Assembly (NCBI GenBank): GCA_964036045.1
Contig: OZ038381.1
Coordinates: 160,274,283-160,338,282, forward strand
From: Eutreptiella sp. 'Long Island Sound 2002'
Taxonomy: Eukaryota; Euglenozoa; Euglenophyceae; Eutreptiales; Eutreptiaceae
DNA: 64,000 bases
Direction: 5' to 3'
Made by a program: the position numbers and the translations under genes. Of this stretch, positions 10,383-21,774 are shown in pieces (positions within the stretch are counted from its first letter, which is position 1; each line of letters starts with the position of its first letter). The notes under the pieces are model-generated. The model was given only the letters and a program-made list of their open reading frames with translations. It made no database searches and was not told the origin of the DNA.

Positions 10383-11931
10383 TCTCCACCACAGTCTGCC
10401 ATAGCCCTAGGAAACCCTTTTCGGGAGGCGCCTCCTTCAATCCTGCACAATCCCCTCACCTCCTTCAATCCTTCACAGCCCTGAACTGCTGTCAACAATC
10501 TTCAACATCCCACCCAATCGAATTGGAGTCTCAGCAGGGGTTATAGCAAGGGCGTTCCAAATGCCCCACTTTCAGGCATCACGGGATGCAAAAACCAACC
10601 GTCACTCCCATTAAACGAGCCAACTGTGATTTACAAGATGGAAGGGTGGCACTGCGGGCGCTGTGTACGCGGCCATACTGTTGGCGTGCTGCAGGGCTTT
10701 GAGGTGGACCTGTTTAAAACAGGTCCAACTCTCTGTCTCTGTAAGAAAACGCCGGCATTACACCTCGCACAATTGCTGATAAAAGACGAGAAATATATAA
10801 CTGCACCCAGCAAGACCCTGCTTCAGAGCCGAAGCTGCAGCTCAATGGGCAGTCGGATGGCCTTCCTTGGGATATGTGGGTGTGGGACTGATGAGTGGCC
10901 CAAAGGGCTGTGGAGGACTGTGCACACATGAACCTCAGGAAAGCATCACTCGGTTGGCAACTTCCTGGCTGACTGCAACCATAGACCACCATCGATCAAA
11001 CCTTCCCTACCGCTGTCCGCCCCAAACCCATATCCATGAAAATGGCCTTGAATTATCCACCGACCCCATTGTCTGCAGCATGCGGTCTTTGGCATCAAGG
11101 GGGAATCTTTGGCATCAAGGGGGAACGGAAAGCCGACACTACTGTGCACCTCCTGTTGTGATGCGGGATTAAAAAAAAAAAGACAAAGAATCATGAAACC
11201 CAAAAAAATCCTGCTGTCAACCCCCAATGGCCATCCATCTCTTGCAATTGATAATCTTGACTGAACAGAAGCCCTGCAAATGCGTCCGGGAAATAGTCCC
11301 AGCCGAATGCGGTTGGCATGTGCCCCTGGATCAATCAGAGGCCGCAAATTACTCATTGCCCCTGCACTGCCCTCCCACAAGAGCCAAAATATGTGGTTGG
11401 CTGAAATCGGTCGACGAACCCAGAAAACATGAAATCGATCGAGTGATGGTCACAAGACAGTCCTGTCGAATATGAGACACTGGCTTGAGGACAGAGTAGA
11501 ACTGGGCTTCGCCTGTGCATAGGAGGCTGGTGTGTGTGCCTTGACCTTGCCTGAGTGCAAGAATGAGGACCAGAGCGATAGGTCCCCTTTGCAGTCAGGT
11601 CTGAAGGTGACCCCCGGCGCAGTGCCGGTAATGGGCTGTTGTATGTGACCTCCCCCAGCCCTAAACAACCCTCCCTGCCCTCCCCCAACCCTGTCTAACC
11701 CTCTCCACCCCCTGCCCCCTCCACCCACCGCCCCTGCCCACCCACATGTTGAGCGAAGGGCCAACGGCCTGAACAGCGCAATCACCCCAATCCGCGAATC
11801 GGAGGTATAAAAATCGCGAAGCCAGACCAATACCCCAACTCTGACACGGAGGGTTACTGCTGCTGTTGTCTGTGCACAGGGCAGGCACTCCCCATCCCCG
11901 ACGCCCCCCTCCCCTCACCCCCCAAGTGCCA

Positions 11932-14900
11932 TCACAAGTACTCAGAAATGCCCTCCACAGGGGTCCCACACGGCCAACTGCCGATGTACGGCGCCCGGTC
12001 CCAACAGAACTGCCAGGCGTAGCACTCGCGCGGCGGCTGCATGGCCCTGCGGTACAGGCACACGTTCATGGCCAACGAGGACGACGGGTTGCCTAAGAAC
12101 AGCGCTGCCTGCGTCATCACAAAGAAATCCACGACCACCGCGGCCGTGATTCCAAAGCGGCCACTGTACCGCACATACTTTGCCGGGAGGCGCGAGAACT
12201 GGTTGTCCGTGGCCACAAAAAAAGCCTCCTCCGTCGAGAACCCCTGCTCAGTCTGCACCTGAACCAAATGGCCAGAGGAGTAATGAGGTCTTGCCCCACG
12301 GCACCCCCCCCCCCCCCCGCAACGACAAGCAACGTTACAAAGTTCGACCGACCCAGTCGTTGGACACTATTTGAGGGTCAACAGCGCCGGCAGAGCCGAG
12401 GACGGGCGTTGGACAAGCCGGTCATTGCGCATGGAGGCTACCTGCACTGTGTGGGTGTGTTGACAACAATTCTTTGGACAGGGCCGCTGTCTGTGCACAA
12501 CAGTGTTCATGACGTTGTATCGGAAATGGGCCGTTTTGGGGGGGGGGGGTGGGGTTGGCACAACGCCTTGGTGTTTGGCTCTGTTAGCCTGTGGCGGCGC
12601 CTATTGGCCTCTCGCCTTTGAACCTTCTGCTATGACAAGCAGGCATCCGTACTACTGCGGGCATCCGCACTGCCGCGGGCATCCACCTTTCTGGGTGGGA
12701 ATCCAGAATGCAACTTCTGCCCATGGCGTCCTCCCCTGACGGCCTGATCATCGCCGGGTATGCGGTCATCACGAAGACCCCAGGCTGGGAGGTGCTCACC
12801 ACAACCAGCAACGTGAATGTCACACAAGGCCATGGGTGCTAGCTCACCAATGTGTGACTTGCTGGTAGTGTGTTGCAGTAATATCTACTGCGCTCTGCGC
12901 CATTCATGGCGAGCGCGTTGCAGAAATATCTTCGCTCAGAGTATTCGCACTCTGTCCACGGCAGAGTATCTTCCCTGCTGGCGGTAGTGAGCAGCCCCGC
13001 CCACCAACACGCCCCACAAGAGTGCAGGGCAGTGCCCGGTCCATCTTTAGGGACCATGCCCCACACTACCGGCCCAAGCTCAACTGTCCACTGCAAGCCA
13101 CCCTAGCAATGCAGTGCGACGGAGCTGTGGTAGGCCCTCACGCTCTACTAGGCCTTCCTTCGCCGAGGCCTACCTAGGGGCTACGCCTGTGGTCCTCGCG
13201 CTCTATCAGGCCTTCCTTCACCAAGGCCTACCTAGGAGCTACGCTTGTGGTACACAATTCCCTTCTGCGCTTTGCGCCATTTGTGGCGAGCGCGGTCCGC
13301 CTTGCCCTGTTTGCACTATCCATACTTCGCTGTCGGGGGACCCCACGCCCAGTCGCACTCGGGCCCACTCCCCTTCTGAAGGGTACAACTTCGAAGGGTG
13401 GGGGAAGATGTCCAGGAGAGCCCCATGCCCGGTCACACTCCGACCCAATGCACATTGGGGAAGATGTCTAGGAGCCGACTCCCCTCCCAACGTCACATGC
13501 ACAGTGCCCGAAACACGCATCCGCACTATTGCAGGCATCCACGCCGCTGCGGGCTGCAGCGGCTTGGGTGTGATGTACAGGTTTTCCAACAATAACTTCG
13601 AGGAGATGCAAGTTCTCCAACTCCAAGGTAGGTCTCCAACAAGAACTCCTCTCCCTCTGCTATGACGAGCAGACTTCCGCATTGCCGCGGGCATCCACCT
13701 GCCTGGGTGGGAAATCATCCAAGTCAAGAACTCCTGGGATTACAGGTTCTCCAACAAGAACTCCTCTCCATGTGCTATGACGAGCAGACTTCCGCATTCC
13801 CGCGGGCATCCACCTTCCTGGGTGGGAAATCCGGGTCAAGAACTTTGGCGGGGGGGGGGGGCATAGACAGAACATTTGAGACAGCACAATTGTGGCATCA
13901 TGCAGGCAGGGCTGCATGACCCGTGCTGGATTAGGGCATCATGCCAACAACATGTGGGGCACATGCAGCACAGATTGTCTTGTGGTAGCCCCCCCCCCCC
14001 CCCCCCCGCCCGCCCGCCGCCCGTGTCCAGCGAACAATAAAATCCTCAAAAAATACAGTCCGAACAGATTCACTCGTTGAACAAGGCATACGTTGGACAC
14101 GGGGGTGGGGGGAGGGGGGGGGGGGGGGGTAGTAGATCGCCATTAACCCAATGTTCCTTCCGGCGCCGATGGTCATGTTGGGCCTTTGGGCAGCGGCAAC
14201 GAAGTGTGACCAAAAGACCTAGAAGCCGGTCCCGCAATGCAGTGGGTACACGAAGGGGTCACTGAAACCAGAAACCGGTGTTCCTGCAGAGGATGACAAC
14301 TGTAAAAAGGAGGCAAAAGGCCATGCCGAGTATTCCCAATGTTCAAATGGTGCTCCAGCCCCCACGTGTGCTTTCTGAGAGCGCCCTCCAGCGGACTTAC
14401 TTTGATTCCTCTTCCGGCCGGACGGTGTTGCTAGGGGGCACTGGCCAGTTCTACACTTCACATCAGCAGCCCACCGTACACACACGCACACACACCGGGT
14501 GCACTGAACAATCGGCTGGTTCCCTTTGTACAATGACCCCCGCATGCCTGTGCCCCCACGCCGTGGGATGCACTGTGCCCATCTGCACCCCTGTATCTGT
14601 CTGCCCCATGCCCCTGGGCACCCTCCGCAACTCTTCACACGCTGAATCGTCTTGAACGAACGCTCGTTGGGCAGGGGGTTCAGATATCGCAAGGCTCAGA
14701 TACCCCCCCCCCCCCCTTCCCTCTAATTTCAAATGTTCACCCTGCCCCAGGCATCGGCTTTGCACTGCGCTGCTTCCTGCCATGGCGTATGTACCCCTGC
14801 CCCCTGAAGTGCGGCATCACTTTGACGCTGCAGCGACAGCCCTTCCCCCTTTGCGCCCAGGCTCGCCTCGTGTCCCGATGCCTTGGGCCGTTGGATGCTC

Positions 14901-17205
14901 CTGCACACCATCGGACGCATGACTAGGGCAGGTGTCCTTTTGGGGGGGGGGGGTCTAGCCCCCGCCCCCCCCCACCGCAGTGGTGCTGAGTTGTTAAAAG
15001 GAGCTCTGGACTAGGGACAGGCACTGCACCAGACACCCCTGTGCCCTGCCACCTGGCGGATGTATGGCAAATACATGCAGCAGTACGGGGGCCGCTCTAC
15101 CCCAACGCACTTGCGTCCGTCCGAATCCGCGTCGTCCCCCCCATCATCCTTCGCTTCCGCGGTGGTATTGGAGCTGACGTGGCAGCTGTACAGCCGGCGC
15201 ATCTCCGTGCGGCGGTGTACCGCTACAAATCGCGCGGGCAGTCGGTCCCGCATGCGGTCGATCTCGGACTGCAGGCGTGGCGCGGGGTCCAGGAGGTGAT
15301 AGGGCCGGCTGCAGTTGGCAGGCAGCAGGCGGTACAACTTGTATGCGGCCTGCTTGCGTAGGGGACCCATGCTTGGGAAGTACGTGAATACGGCACAGTA
15401 CTCCTACGCAGAGGGCATGGGGCAGGGGGGTGAAGCGGGGGGTGGGGGTGGGGGGGACGAAAATGGGCGGTGTGCCCGGATTGAGTGGCGGGATGGGGGT
15501 GCATGGGGTGTGTGTGTTGGGTGGGGGTTTGACCGTTTTGCAGACAACACGGGCACTGAACGCAATGAGCTAGGCAGAGGAGGCAGGGACGCGGGGAGTT
15601 GAGGGTGAACACGCATGAGCGCAGCAGGCCAAAGGGCTGGGACAAGAAGCGGATGGATGTAGCAATTCACCCACAGAGTAGGCACAGGATGGCATTGAGA
15701 TTGTCTCCAGAGACAGGAGAGGGGCAGGAGAGGAAGGGAGGGAGGGAGGGGAGGGGAGTCCGAAGGAACAAGGGTCTGCAGCAGCAGAGGAGGGGTGGGT
15801 GCAGGAGTGTCTCTTGGGCACAGGGATGCTGCTCCTAGAACCAAGCCTCTACTGAGGGAGGCAGCAGACCTGCAGCAACCGCGTAAAGTTGTAATACTTT
15901 GTGGGTTTGATGAACCGATTCGTTTGCAGCTCCCAAAATGGCGGGATGACGAGAGTTGTACTAATGTTCTTCGAGATGGTGAATGCGTTCAGCAACGAAA
16001 TAACCTAAGGCAAGTTCCACACATGGAGTCCGACTGCAGCCGTGCATTGGGGAGGGTCTGGGAGGGTTGCACTGTCGGACGGAAGGGTGTCGACGCTGTC
16101 AATGGGCCCACAAACGGGATCTGGAGTTGTCATTAAACTCCTGGCAACAGACTTTGTGCCAGTCCAAACCACTTATGTGGACACATCAGCGACCTGAAAG
16201 TGCAGCGCTAAGGCATAGTTGGCCTCAGCGCCGGTCCAAACGCATGGACATTGGTGCAATGTTACAAGTCCGTGCAAAGCACGGCCCTCTTAAAATTCAG
16301 TCTCCACTGAAAGGAACTGAGGAACAGTCGTTGATTCGCCCACTGCTGCACAATTGATATCTGTTGTCAATCACTCCACAACGGCTGTCGGGCAGTCACA
16401 AACTGTTGTCAGTCAGCCCCCAAAGTCTGTTGGTAGATCGACGACCGCTGTCGATCTCATTGACACGCGCCGCTGGTCAATCAAAACCTCCTGACGGCAA
16501 CTGCTCTCGAACAATCGACCATTACTGGTTGATTCACCGCCAATCGGCGTCCGTCCGTCAATCGACAACGACTGTCCAGTATTGGACAACTGCTGTCGGT
16601 GAAACAACTGGTGTCAGTTGTCCTCATCCCTTCCAACCAAAACCTGAGAGGGTCCTCGGCATACAAACACGGGGTCCCAGCATTCCAGGATATCCTCCTA
16701 CTCGACCTTGACACTGCTCCCTCAAAGTCATCGGTATGACCTGATTGCTGTGCCCTCCGAAGTTGTTGATAAATGAGAAATAGGTGTGTGGACACCCCGC
16801 GGGCGTAGGGTCTGGGAACTGAGGAGCATCGCTGGTGTTGTCCTGCACCATGTTCTTCCCATACTGCCGTTGCCACCAGGGCAGCTGCAAAGGGGTCAGA
16901 GCGCCGCGTCTGCCACGCCGCCCTGTGACCACAGGCCCCCCCGCCGACAGCGAATCATTGCTGGGCCCATGCATCGTGATGTTTGCAGCCTTTTCCGTTA
17001 GGGGGTCTTGTGCAGCAGGCGATGCGGCACTCTGTGTGCGGGGGCTCGACGAGGGCTCGTCACCGGGCCTATCCCCGAGCGAAGGGTGCACAGCGCCCAC
17101 CGCCTCGTTGCGAGGGGCTTCCTGGGACACCGTGATGTACACATACGCCCCGAGGACCAGGAACACACCCACGAACGTGGCAGCAAGGGACCTCCATAGC
17201 AACAT
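11932..17205 (-). CDS. GDP-fucose O-fucosyltransferase-like type II membrane protein, four exons
   Basis: Exons are 17205-16741, 16004-15870, 15403-15053 and 12258-11932; all junctions are GT..AG and phase 0, and the joined frame encodes 425 residues. A short cytoplasmic tail and a membrane anchor (AATFVGVFLVLGAYVYITV, residues 8-26) are followed by a Ser/Pro-rich stem, as in Golgi glycosyltransferases. The catalytic part shows NNFGGHSNQ (compare GG-NNQ), then LLNAFTISKNISTTLVIPPF, then RFVAVHRRTEMRRLYSC, matching the H-R-x-E-x(n)-C nucleotide-sugar-binding motif, and near the end FFVATDNQ and LFLGNPSSSLAMNV, matching the family's ATD and F-x-N-x-x-S-S-F-S region. Known members transfer fucose from GDP-fucose to protein or glycan hydroxyls in the ER or Golgi; the acceptor here is unknown. 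The third HxR arginine appears as HRR, and the intron before the last exon is 2.8 kb and might hide another small exon. The start was chosen because the anchor follows at once; an acceptor-like CTGCAG just upstream may end a 5' UTR intron. Confidence 0.75.
12304..12318 (-). repeat. G15 run 46 bases upstream of the last-exon acceptor
   Basis: Read on the gene's strand this is a run of 15 G in the end of intron 3, upstream of GGTTCAG|GTG. It replaces the usual pyrimidine tract position only partly, since the 20 bases next to the acceptor are mixed. G runs near splice sites can act as intronic splicing elements; whether this one does is unknown. Confidence 0.6.
12628..12706 (+). repeat. GCGGGCATCC repeat, distant single copy
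   Basis: The words CTATGACAAGCAGGCATCC, GCCGCGGGCATCCACC and CTGGGTGGGAATCC match the tandem copies at 13655-13845 inside the same intron. Confidence 0.65.
12708..12842 (+). CDS. Small open frame, 44 codons, opposite strand inside intron 3
   Basis: ATG to TAG reads PMASSPDGLIIAGYAVITKT and continues through GWEVLTTTSNVNVTQGHGC. Third positions are strongly G/C as in the well-supported exons, and two N-x-T/S sites are present. It begins directly after a repeat copy. The antisense frame is also open. It may be a stray exon or chance, and no homologue is recognised. Confidence 0.2.
   Translation: MQLLPMASSPDGLIIAGYAVITKTPGWEVLTTTSNVNVTQGHGC
13137..13250 (+). repeat. Tandem duplication of about 59 bp
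   Basis: Two copies share CGCTCTA.TAGGCCTTCCTTC, CGAGGCCTACCTAGG and CTACGC.TGTGGT. Each copy contains a small inverted repeat, AGGCCTTCCTTCRCC.AGGCCT. Confidence 0.75.
13655..13845 (+). repeat. Tandem repeat of about 120 bp, two copies
   Basis: Each copy runs CAAGAACTCCTCTCC, TGCTATGACGAGCAGACTTC, CGCGGGCATCCACCT and CCTGGGTGGGAAATC. CCACCTGCCTGGGTGG in the first copy is an inverted repeat. A third copy lies at 12628-12706, about 1 kb away in the same intron. Confidence 0.8.
15404..15869 (-). other. Second intron of the fucosyltransferase-like gene
   Basis: CAG|GTCTGC to TGCGTAG|GAG. The plus strand is purine-rich (AGGGAGGGAGGGGAGGGGAG near 15735-15760), so the transcript is pyrimidine-rich through much of this intron. 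Confidence 0.6.
16333..16620. repeat. Degenerate CTGTTGTCAATC repeat in intron 1
   Basis: Words of the form CTGTTGTCAATC, CTGTTGTCAGTC, CTGTCGATC and CGACTGTC recur every 25-35 bases in intron 1 of the fucosyltransferase-like gene (16740-16005). The repeat is imperfect and includes local inverted pairs such as GATCGACGACCGCTGTCGATC. Confidence 0.55.
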
Positions 17206-17224
17206 AAACCTGCAGTGCGTGTGA

Positions 17225-17900
17225 GACGGCGTGGCCCTAACCCCATCCCCTGTCCCCTGCCATGCTGCGGCGCCGCATCGCAGCAGTGTTCTGCAATGCC
17301 CCCTTGCGACAGCCTTTGTGTACATGGACTGTGCCTGTGCCCGGATGCCCTAAACTCCTGTTCTCCTGTACCTCCCAGGTACCTGTCCCAGGTACCCTGA
17401 CCTCCTGTAGACAAATCCCTTGCCCCCCATTTGGATGCCAACCCGCTTCACCTTCCCCACAGTGTGCACCCTGCACTACTACCCCCGAGAATTGGATGCA
17501 GCCCTGCTGCTGGGCCTAATGATAATCGTGCTTCAGCAGTGGGATAGCTAGAATGAAGGGTATGGGCCAAGTGGCAAAACAGTTGCACCGCCAAAACTAC
17601 CATCTGTTCCCCAATGTCCTTCCTGCCAAAAAAAGCAATCAGATTCATCCACCCCGCATCTTCTTCTCATTGCACGTTACATGCAACACACACAGAGGGT
17701 CGCAGTCATACAGACAGTTGCAAGTGCTGCCATTGAGGGGGAAGTGTCACGTGAGTGTTGATAAGTGTTGACAAGACTCAGTGTCAGCGCGAGTGTACAC
17801 CCAGAATTTTTTTTTTGAGTGTCAGCGTGAGTGCTGAGGGAAATAAAATCCAATCTGTCCACCATTGCTACCCCCCGTCCCCCTTGTAACCCCCCCCCCC
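17225..17900. other. Region upstream of the fucosyltransferase-like gene
   Basis: This is the probable promoter and 5' leader on the minus strand. I see no clear TATA element or initiator; an acceptor-like ACTGCAG next to the ATG suggests a leader intron. The stretch also contains CCCAGGTACCTGTCCCAGGTACC (17376-17398), a short palindromic duplication. Confidence 0.35.
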
Positions 17901-17945
17901 CCCTATGTCAGGCCAGTCCCCCGCATCGGGGGGGGGGGGGGGGTT
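17885..17945 (+). repeat. Paired C14 and G16 homopolymer runs
   Basis: A run of about 14 C is followed 26 bases later by a run of about 16 G, so the two can base-pair as a hairpin with a short loop (TATGTCAGGCCAGTCCCCCGCATC). Confidence 0.75.
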
Positions 17946-18084
17946 GCACCACAAAACCGTACCACTTGACAACTGCAACACTGCATGCACAACACTGGTA
18001 GCACCCATCCAACTGAGACATCGATGTCATTTTGTGAGTGCCCGTTTCACAGGCAGTGTTATTTCCGTGTGTGTGCCCGTTACA

Positions 18085-18324
18085 CGGGCACTGTATGAAA
18101 CTTTTTCTTGCGAGCCCAAACAACCTTGAACTCTTGGACATGTTCAGTGGGCATTTCAGGGATAGGCCGAGGTTGTCAGTCAACCGGCTCAGGTGGGTGT
18201 CCCACTCCTGGGCCTTTGCAATGACACGTTTCTTGGTCAGCGCAATGCGCTTGTGGCGCTGTTGTACAATCCAGGTAAGGAGGCGCACCTCGTTAGCGTG
18301 GCACTGGGTCCTATTGCCGGGCAC
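18085..18324 (-). pseudogene. Possible Tc5/CENP-B-type DNA-binding fragment
   Basis: The minus frame reads RLLTWIVQQRHKRIALTKKR, then VIAKAQEWDTHLSRLTDN and PLNMSKSSRLFGLARKS. The order of a basic helix, an A.x.W helix and a final S.S.R..GL.RKS resembles the second helix-turn-helix of Tc5/pogo transposases (F.AS.GWL.RF..R). The match is loose and from memory. The frame degenerates towards a G run at 17930-17944. It could equally be an unrelated exon. Confidence 0.25.
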
Positions 18325-18905
18325 GCTACTGTCCCTGCCCGGCCCCTTTTTGACTTCCTTGGGGGAACCCTTGCACTGCGCTTAGACTAGATTCCCCTGT
18401 GAAGAACCCCCATACCGACCCCTTTCAAACATCCTCAAAATTAGGCCACCCTAGCTACCCAAATGCCCCTAAATTTAACTCACTCAAACTATCCTAGCTA
18501 CAAATGCAAGCTCATGCAAAATGCGGAAAGCCACGCACATATCCTCTTTTTTGTTCAATTGAAAGCTTGCTCACCCTACCGGCTAGTCCCAAAGCCGCGT
18601 ATGTGTCCACCCCATCCTCAACTGGACCGGGGGCAAAGTTTCTTGCAGGAGAGAATCCACGTCCCTGTTTTCAACTTGTGGTACAACTACCCTTCCTCAT
18701 CAGCAGGGATGCGGCCTCACATAGGGCATTTGGATGTGGTCAGGCAAAAACCGGGCAGTCCGTCACCCCAACCCAAGGGCCCACACCAAAGTGTGGGAGT
18801 CCATGGTGAAGATGAGCAAAAAAAATGTGAAAAGGGGTGGAAATGGGTGAAAGTGGGTGAAAATCCAAAGATGCCATATCCCCCATGTGGAAGAAGCATC
18901 AAAAC

Positions 18906-19719
18906 CTATGCGAGGGGCAACAATGATGCCCCTAGTATCACAAAGTATGGGTCTCCAGTACGGCTAGACACCCAAATAGTTGGACTACGCCCGCACTGTG
19001 CGCGCACTGCGCTAAGGGCGCCCCCCTTCTCCAATTGTGCTCTATCGGCCCGCTCCCTCAAGCTTTTTGGTGCCTTGATTCCCAAGTCTTTTGCCGCCTG
19101 GTAGTCGGACTTCACAGTTGAGCATAGTCTAGTGCAGCCAGTTTTTCCTTGGGACCTCTAAACTTGTGCAATGGTTGGGCCAGCCGTAGAGCCTTGGGAC
19201 GGAGCTTCACAGGGGCTTATGTTGCATTGACCAAAACTGCGTCCCCCGCTACAGTAGGGGACGGAGGTCATGGGACTTCAGGGTCCCCCGTCAAAAACAC
19301 AATGGCATCACTTTCCATGTCATCTATGGCAGGGGTATTGGGCTTCAAAAACTGGTCCATAAACGTTTGGAGGGTCCGTTTCAGACCACGCTTGGGTACA
19401 GGTTTGGGTATAGGTGCCTGAAGTGTGGGTGCAGGTGCTTGTGGTGTAGCCGCGAGTACTGCTTGTGAAGAGTGGTCAAAAGATCCTGGTGATACCGGAG
19501 ATGATGCCTGTACAACCTCCAACCAAGATAACTTGGCTGCATTGTGGTCCACAACGTTGACAGTACCCGGTATTGAATGTGGAGGAACTCAAGACCAGAG
19601 GGTGGGGGCCCAATGACAATTGCCAACAACGGGCCACCCCTACTGCGAGAGTGGTACCGGGCATGATCGCCTATGGCATACATTTGTGTCTGTACGAAGA
19701 AAGGTGTCAATTGTGACAA
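18906..19719 (-). pseudogene. Transposon-derived reading-frame debris, family unclear
   Basis: Two overlapping minus frames share sense across a frame change near 19550: YHSRSRGGPLLAIVIG with LEFLHIQYRVLSTLW, then KLSWLEVVQASSPVSP with a Pro-rich linker and KRTLQTFMDQFLKPN. The last part resembles a transposase terminal linker but I cannot name the family. It lies 1 kb from the MULE-like relic on the same strand and may be part of the same insertion. Confidence 0.3.
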
Positions 19720-20045
19720 TGGGAACTAGCACATAGAGAACAATAGAGCACAACACAACAACCCCTTGTCAAAGGAAAATCAAAGTGACGGTCCCCCATA
19801 TGGGGGGGGGGGGGGGTTGCAAGGGGTGGGGGATTACAAGGGGGGCGGAGAGTACTTGGAGAGGTGAAGTGAGGCAAACTTACTCCCACGGACATTTTGA
19901 GCGAAAGACCCTAACCAACCAACTAATCTCTACTAATCTTTTGGTGTTTGCCATTTCCTTCTCCATTGAACCCTATGGACCCAAACCAACCAATTAATTT
20001 GTTGTACACTTGCTACTTGCGGTGTATCCAATGCTAACCCGTTGG

Positions 20046-20113
20046 TCTCCCCTCCAATCCCTGTTATCTTCCATATGCGTCTCCCCTCCAATCCCTGTTA
20101 TCTTCCATATGCG
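20046..20113 (+). repeat. 33-bp perfect tandem duplication
   Basis: CTCCCCTCCAATCCCTGTTA followed by TCTTCCATATGCG occurs twice in a row without a mismatch. Confidence 0.85.
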
Positions 20114-20759
20114 CCACGGCTCCATTGCCTTGCCCATGCTTGCAGTACGGGTTTGAGAGGAAGAGGTGAAGGGGGAATCAATGAATATTGGATACATTGC
20201 ACCTAAAAACGCCGTGTACAATAGGTTAGTTGTTGTAACAAAAGGGAGAGGGGAGAGGCAATGGACACCCCCCCCAAAAAAAGGCATGGCACCTAGGGAA
20301 CGCCGTTCACAATGTCTTGAACATGCTTCACAAAGGCTAGTGGCGTGCATTCGGCGGTGAACTTGCCCAAATCGGTACTAGGGTTCGTCTACAACAACTG
20401 TTGCAGTAAACTTAGAGACTAATAACGGCAGGTCCAACCATCAAATGGTTGGAAACCCAAAGGCTTGGCTGTTAGCGGGATGCCTTTGTCGCGAATTTGC
20501 TGAATAAGAGGCCGCATGTACAGCTCACTTCCCTTGGCATCCCACAAATACACATGCATGGAGGGCTCAACACCCCCCCCCCCCCACAACTAATGGACCT
20601 TGGACGAACAATTGCTGTTCGTAAAAAAAAGGCAGCCACCAATGGGGCTTTGGTGACATTGCGGGATCATACTTGTCCACACGCTGCTTGAGGTTGGCAC
20701 ACCAACCCAAGGCCCCTGGAAACCACAAACTTTGCACTCAGCCATTATTTTGGTCTTAT

Positions 20760-21390
20760 CGGGGATTCAGCTGAGGTTGCGCTCGGAATGCCTGACCACT
20801 CCAACCACTCCGCTGCTCAATGTACTCGGTGAGGGCATGATGCAAGTAGTGCTCATAACCCACTCAATGCTGGTTGAGTGAGGCCCATCCAGCTGTGAAA
20901 ACCACCGTTGACCAATTTAAATGCAAAATGTTCAGGGCCACATATATTAGGGCACGGTGCTTTTTATCTAAAATGCTCCGGAGACCAGCACGCAATGTGG
21001 GACATGCCACCAACAAAACGCAACCATCACCCTGCCAAACAAAACCGCGGTAGCGCCGAACATTCCTCGTGCACCTTCTTGCACGAGCAAGTCCAAGCTC
21101 CATTTGAACTTGAACACGTCATATAATGCCTTGTTGATACCGCTAAACACGAAAACAACGGCGCATTTGCTTTCACTGGCTGCAATTGCAAGCGCAATTG
21201 GGCCTACCTGGTGCCGCCTTGTAAGGGTGCCGCCCATGAGACACCTATTCTTATGCCATACCAGGCCACCGGTGCCATTCACGTATGCCCACCGCAGCAA
21301 GCCATGGCTTCTTGCCTCCTTGGCTTGCTTAACGGCATTATTAAGTCGGGAAAAAAAGAGGGGATCATCCAACTAGTAGCTGAGTAGCAA
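20760..21390 (-). pseudogene. MULE-like transposase relic
   Basis: The longest frame (21372-20968) reads YVNGTGGLVWHKNRCLMGGT, then HQVGPIALAIAASESK, then EGARGMFGATAVLFGRVMVA followed by FCWWHVPH. This order matches the Mutator-like DDE core: an (D)xTxxLxW start, P-IALA-S-E, a (D)GAxAI helix and CWxHV. The two positions expected to be catalytic Asp are N (VNGT) and E (QEGA), so the enzyme would be dead. A frameshift follows into LDKKHRALIYVALNILHLNW and AGWASLNQH, then another into YEHYLHHALTEYIEQRSGW, as in the helical tail of MULE proteins. Upstream frames to 21808 (YMTSYFRRVILYDIACGGSW) may be its N-terminal part. Confidence 0.5.
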
Positions 21391-21774
21391 CATCTAGCCC
21401 CAACATCAGCGCTTCGCAAGATGTGCAAGACAAATTCGCCACATCGCCGCCAAACTTGTTGCCTTCATGCACCATGTTACCGGGGGAGCGGGTGGTGCGG
21501 CGTCACACTCAGACACAAATTTCGTCTTGCATAAAAAAAGCCCCCCTCATAGATAGACATTGGGGTAGTTGACGGGGGCCACAGATGTCCTTGAGCAACC
21601 ACGACCCCCCGCAGGCAATGTCGTACAAAATCACTCGCCGAAAGTATGAGGTCATATACTTCACGGTTGAGCGCACTAGGGAACCACCCCCTAGGCCATG
21701 CCCATGCCCCGTAATTCCTTCCCCGTAGGGACAAGCGGGAGTTGCTTCTGGCCACACCAAAGAGTGGGAGTACG

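Larger units (their letters stand above)
12259..15052 (-). other. Third intron of the fucosyltransferase-like gene
   Basis: The donor is CAG|GTGGCA and the acceptor TTCAG|GTGCAG. The intron is loaded with C or G runs (12304-12318, 12539-12549, 13850-13861, 13989-14007, around 14115-14129, 14703-14717 and 14941-14951) and with local repeats. It holds the small plus-strand frame at 12708-12842 and other open frames on both strands without recognisable domains. Confidence 0.6.

Noticed and set aside
15223-15645. Pro/His-rich minus-strand frame next to the third exon
   Set aside because: It is a shifted frame of the fucosyltransferase exon plus low-complexity intron 2; the exon frame with RFVAVHRRTE is the supported one.
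18463-19104. 213-codon plus-strand frame
   Set aside because: Its second half is a copy of the dispersed 100-bp repeat also found at 6318-6440, and its first half has no domain.
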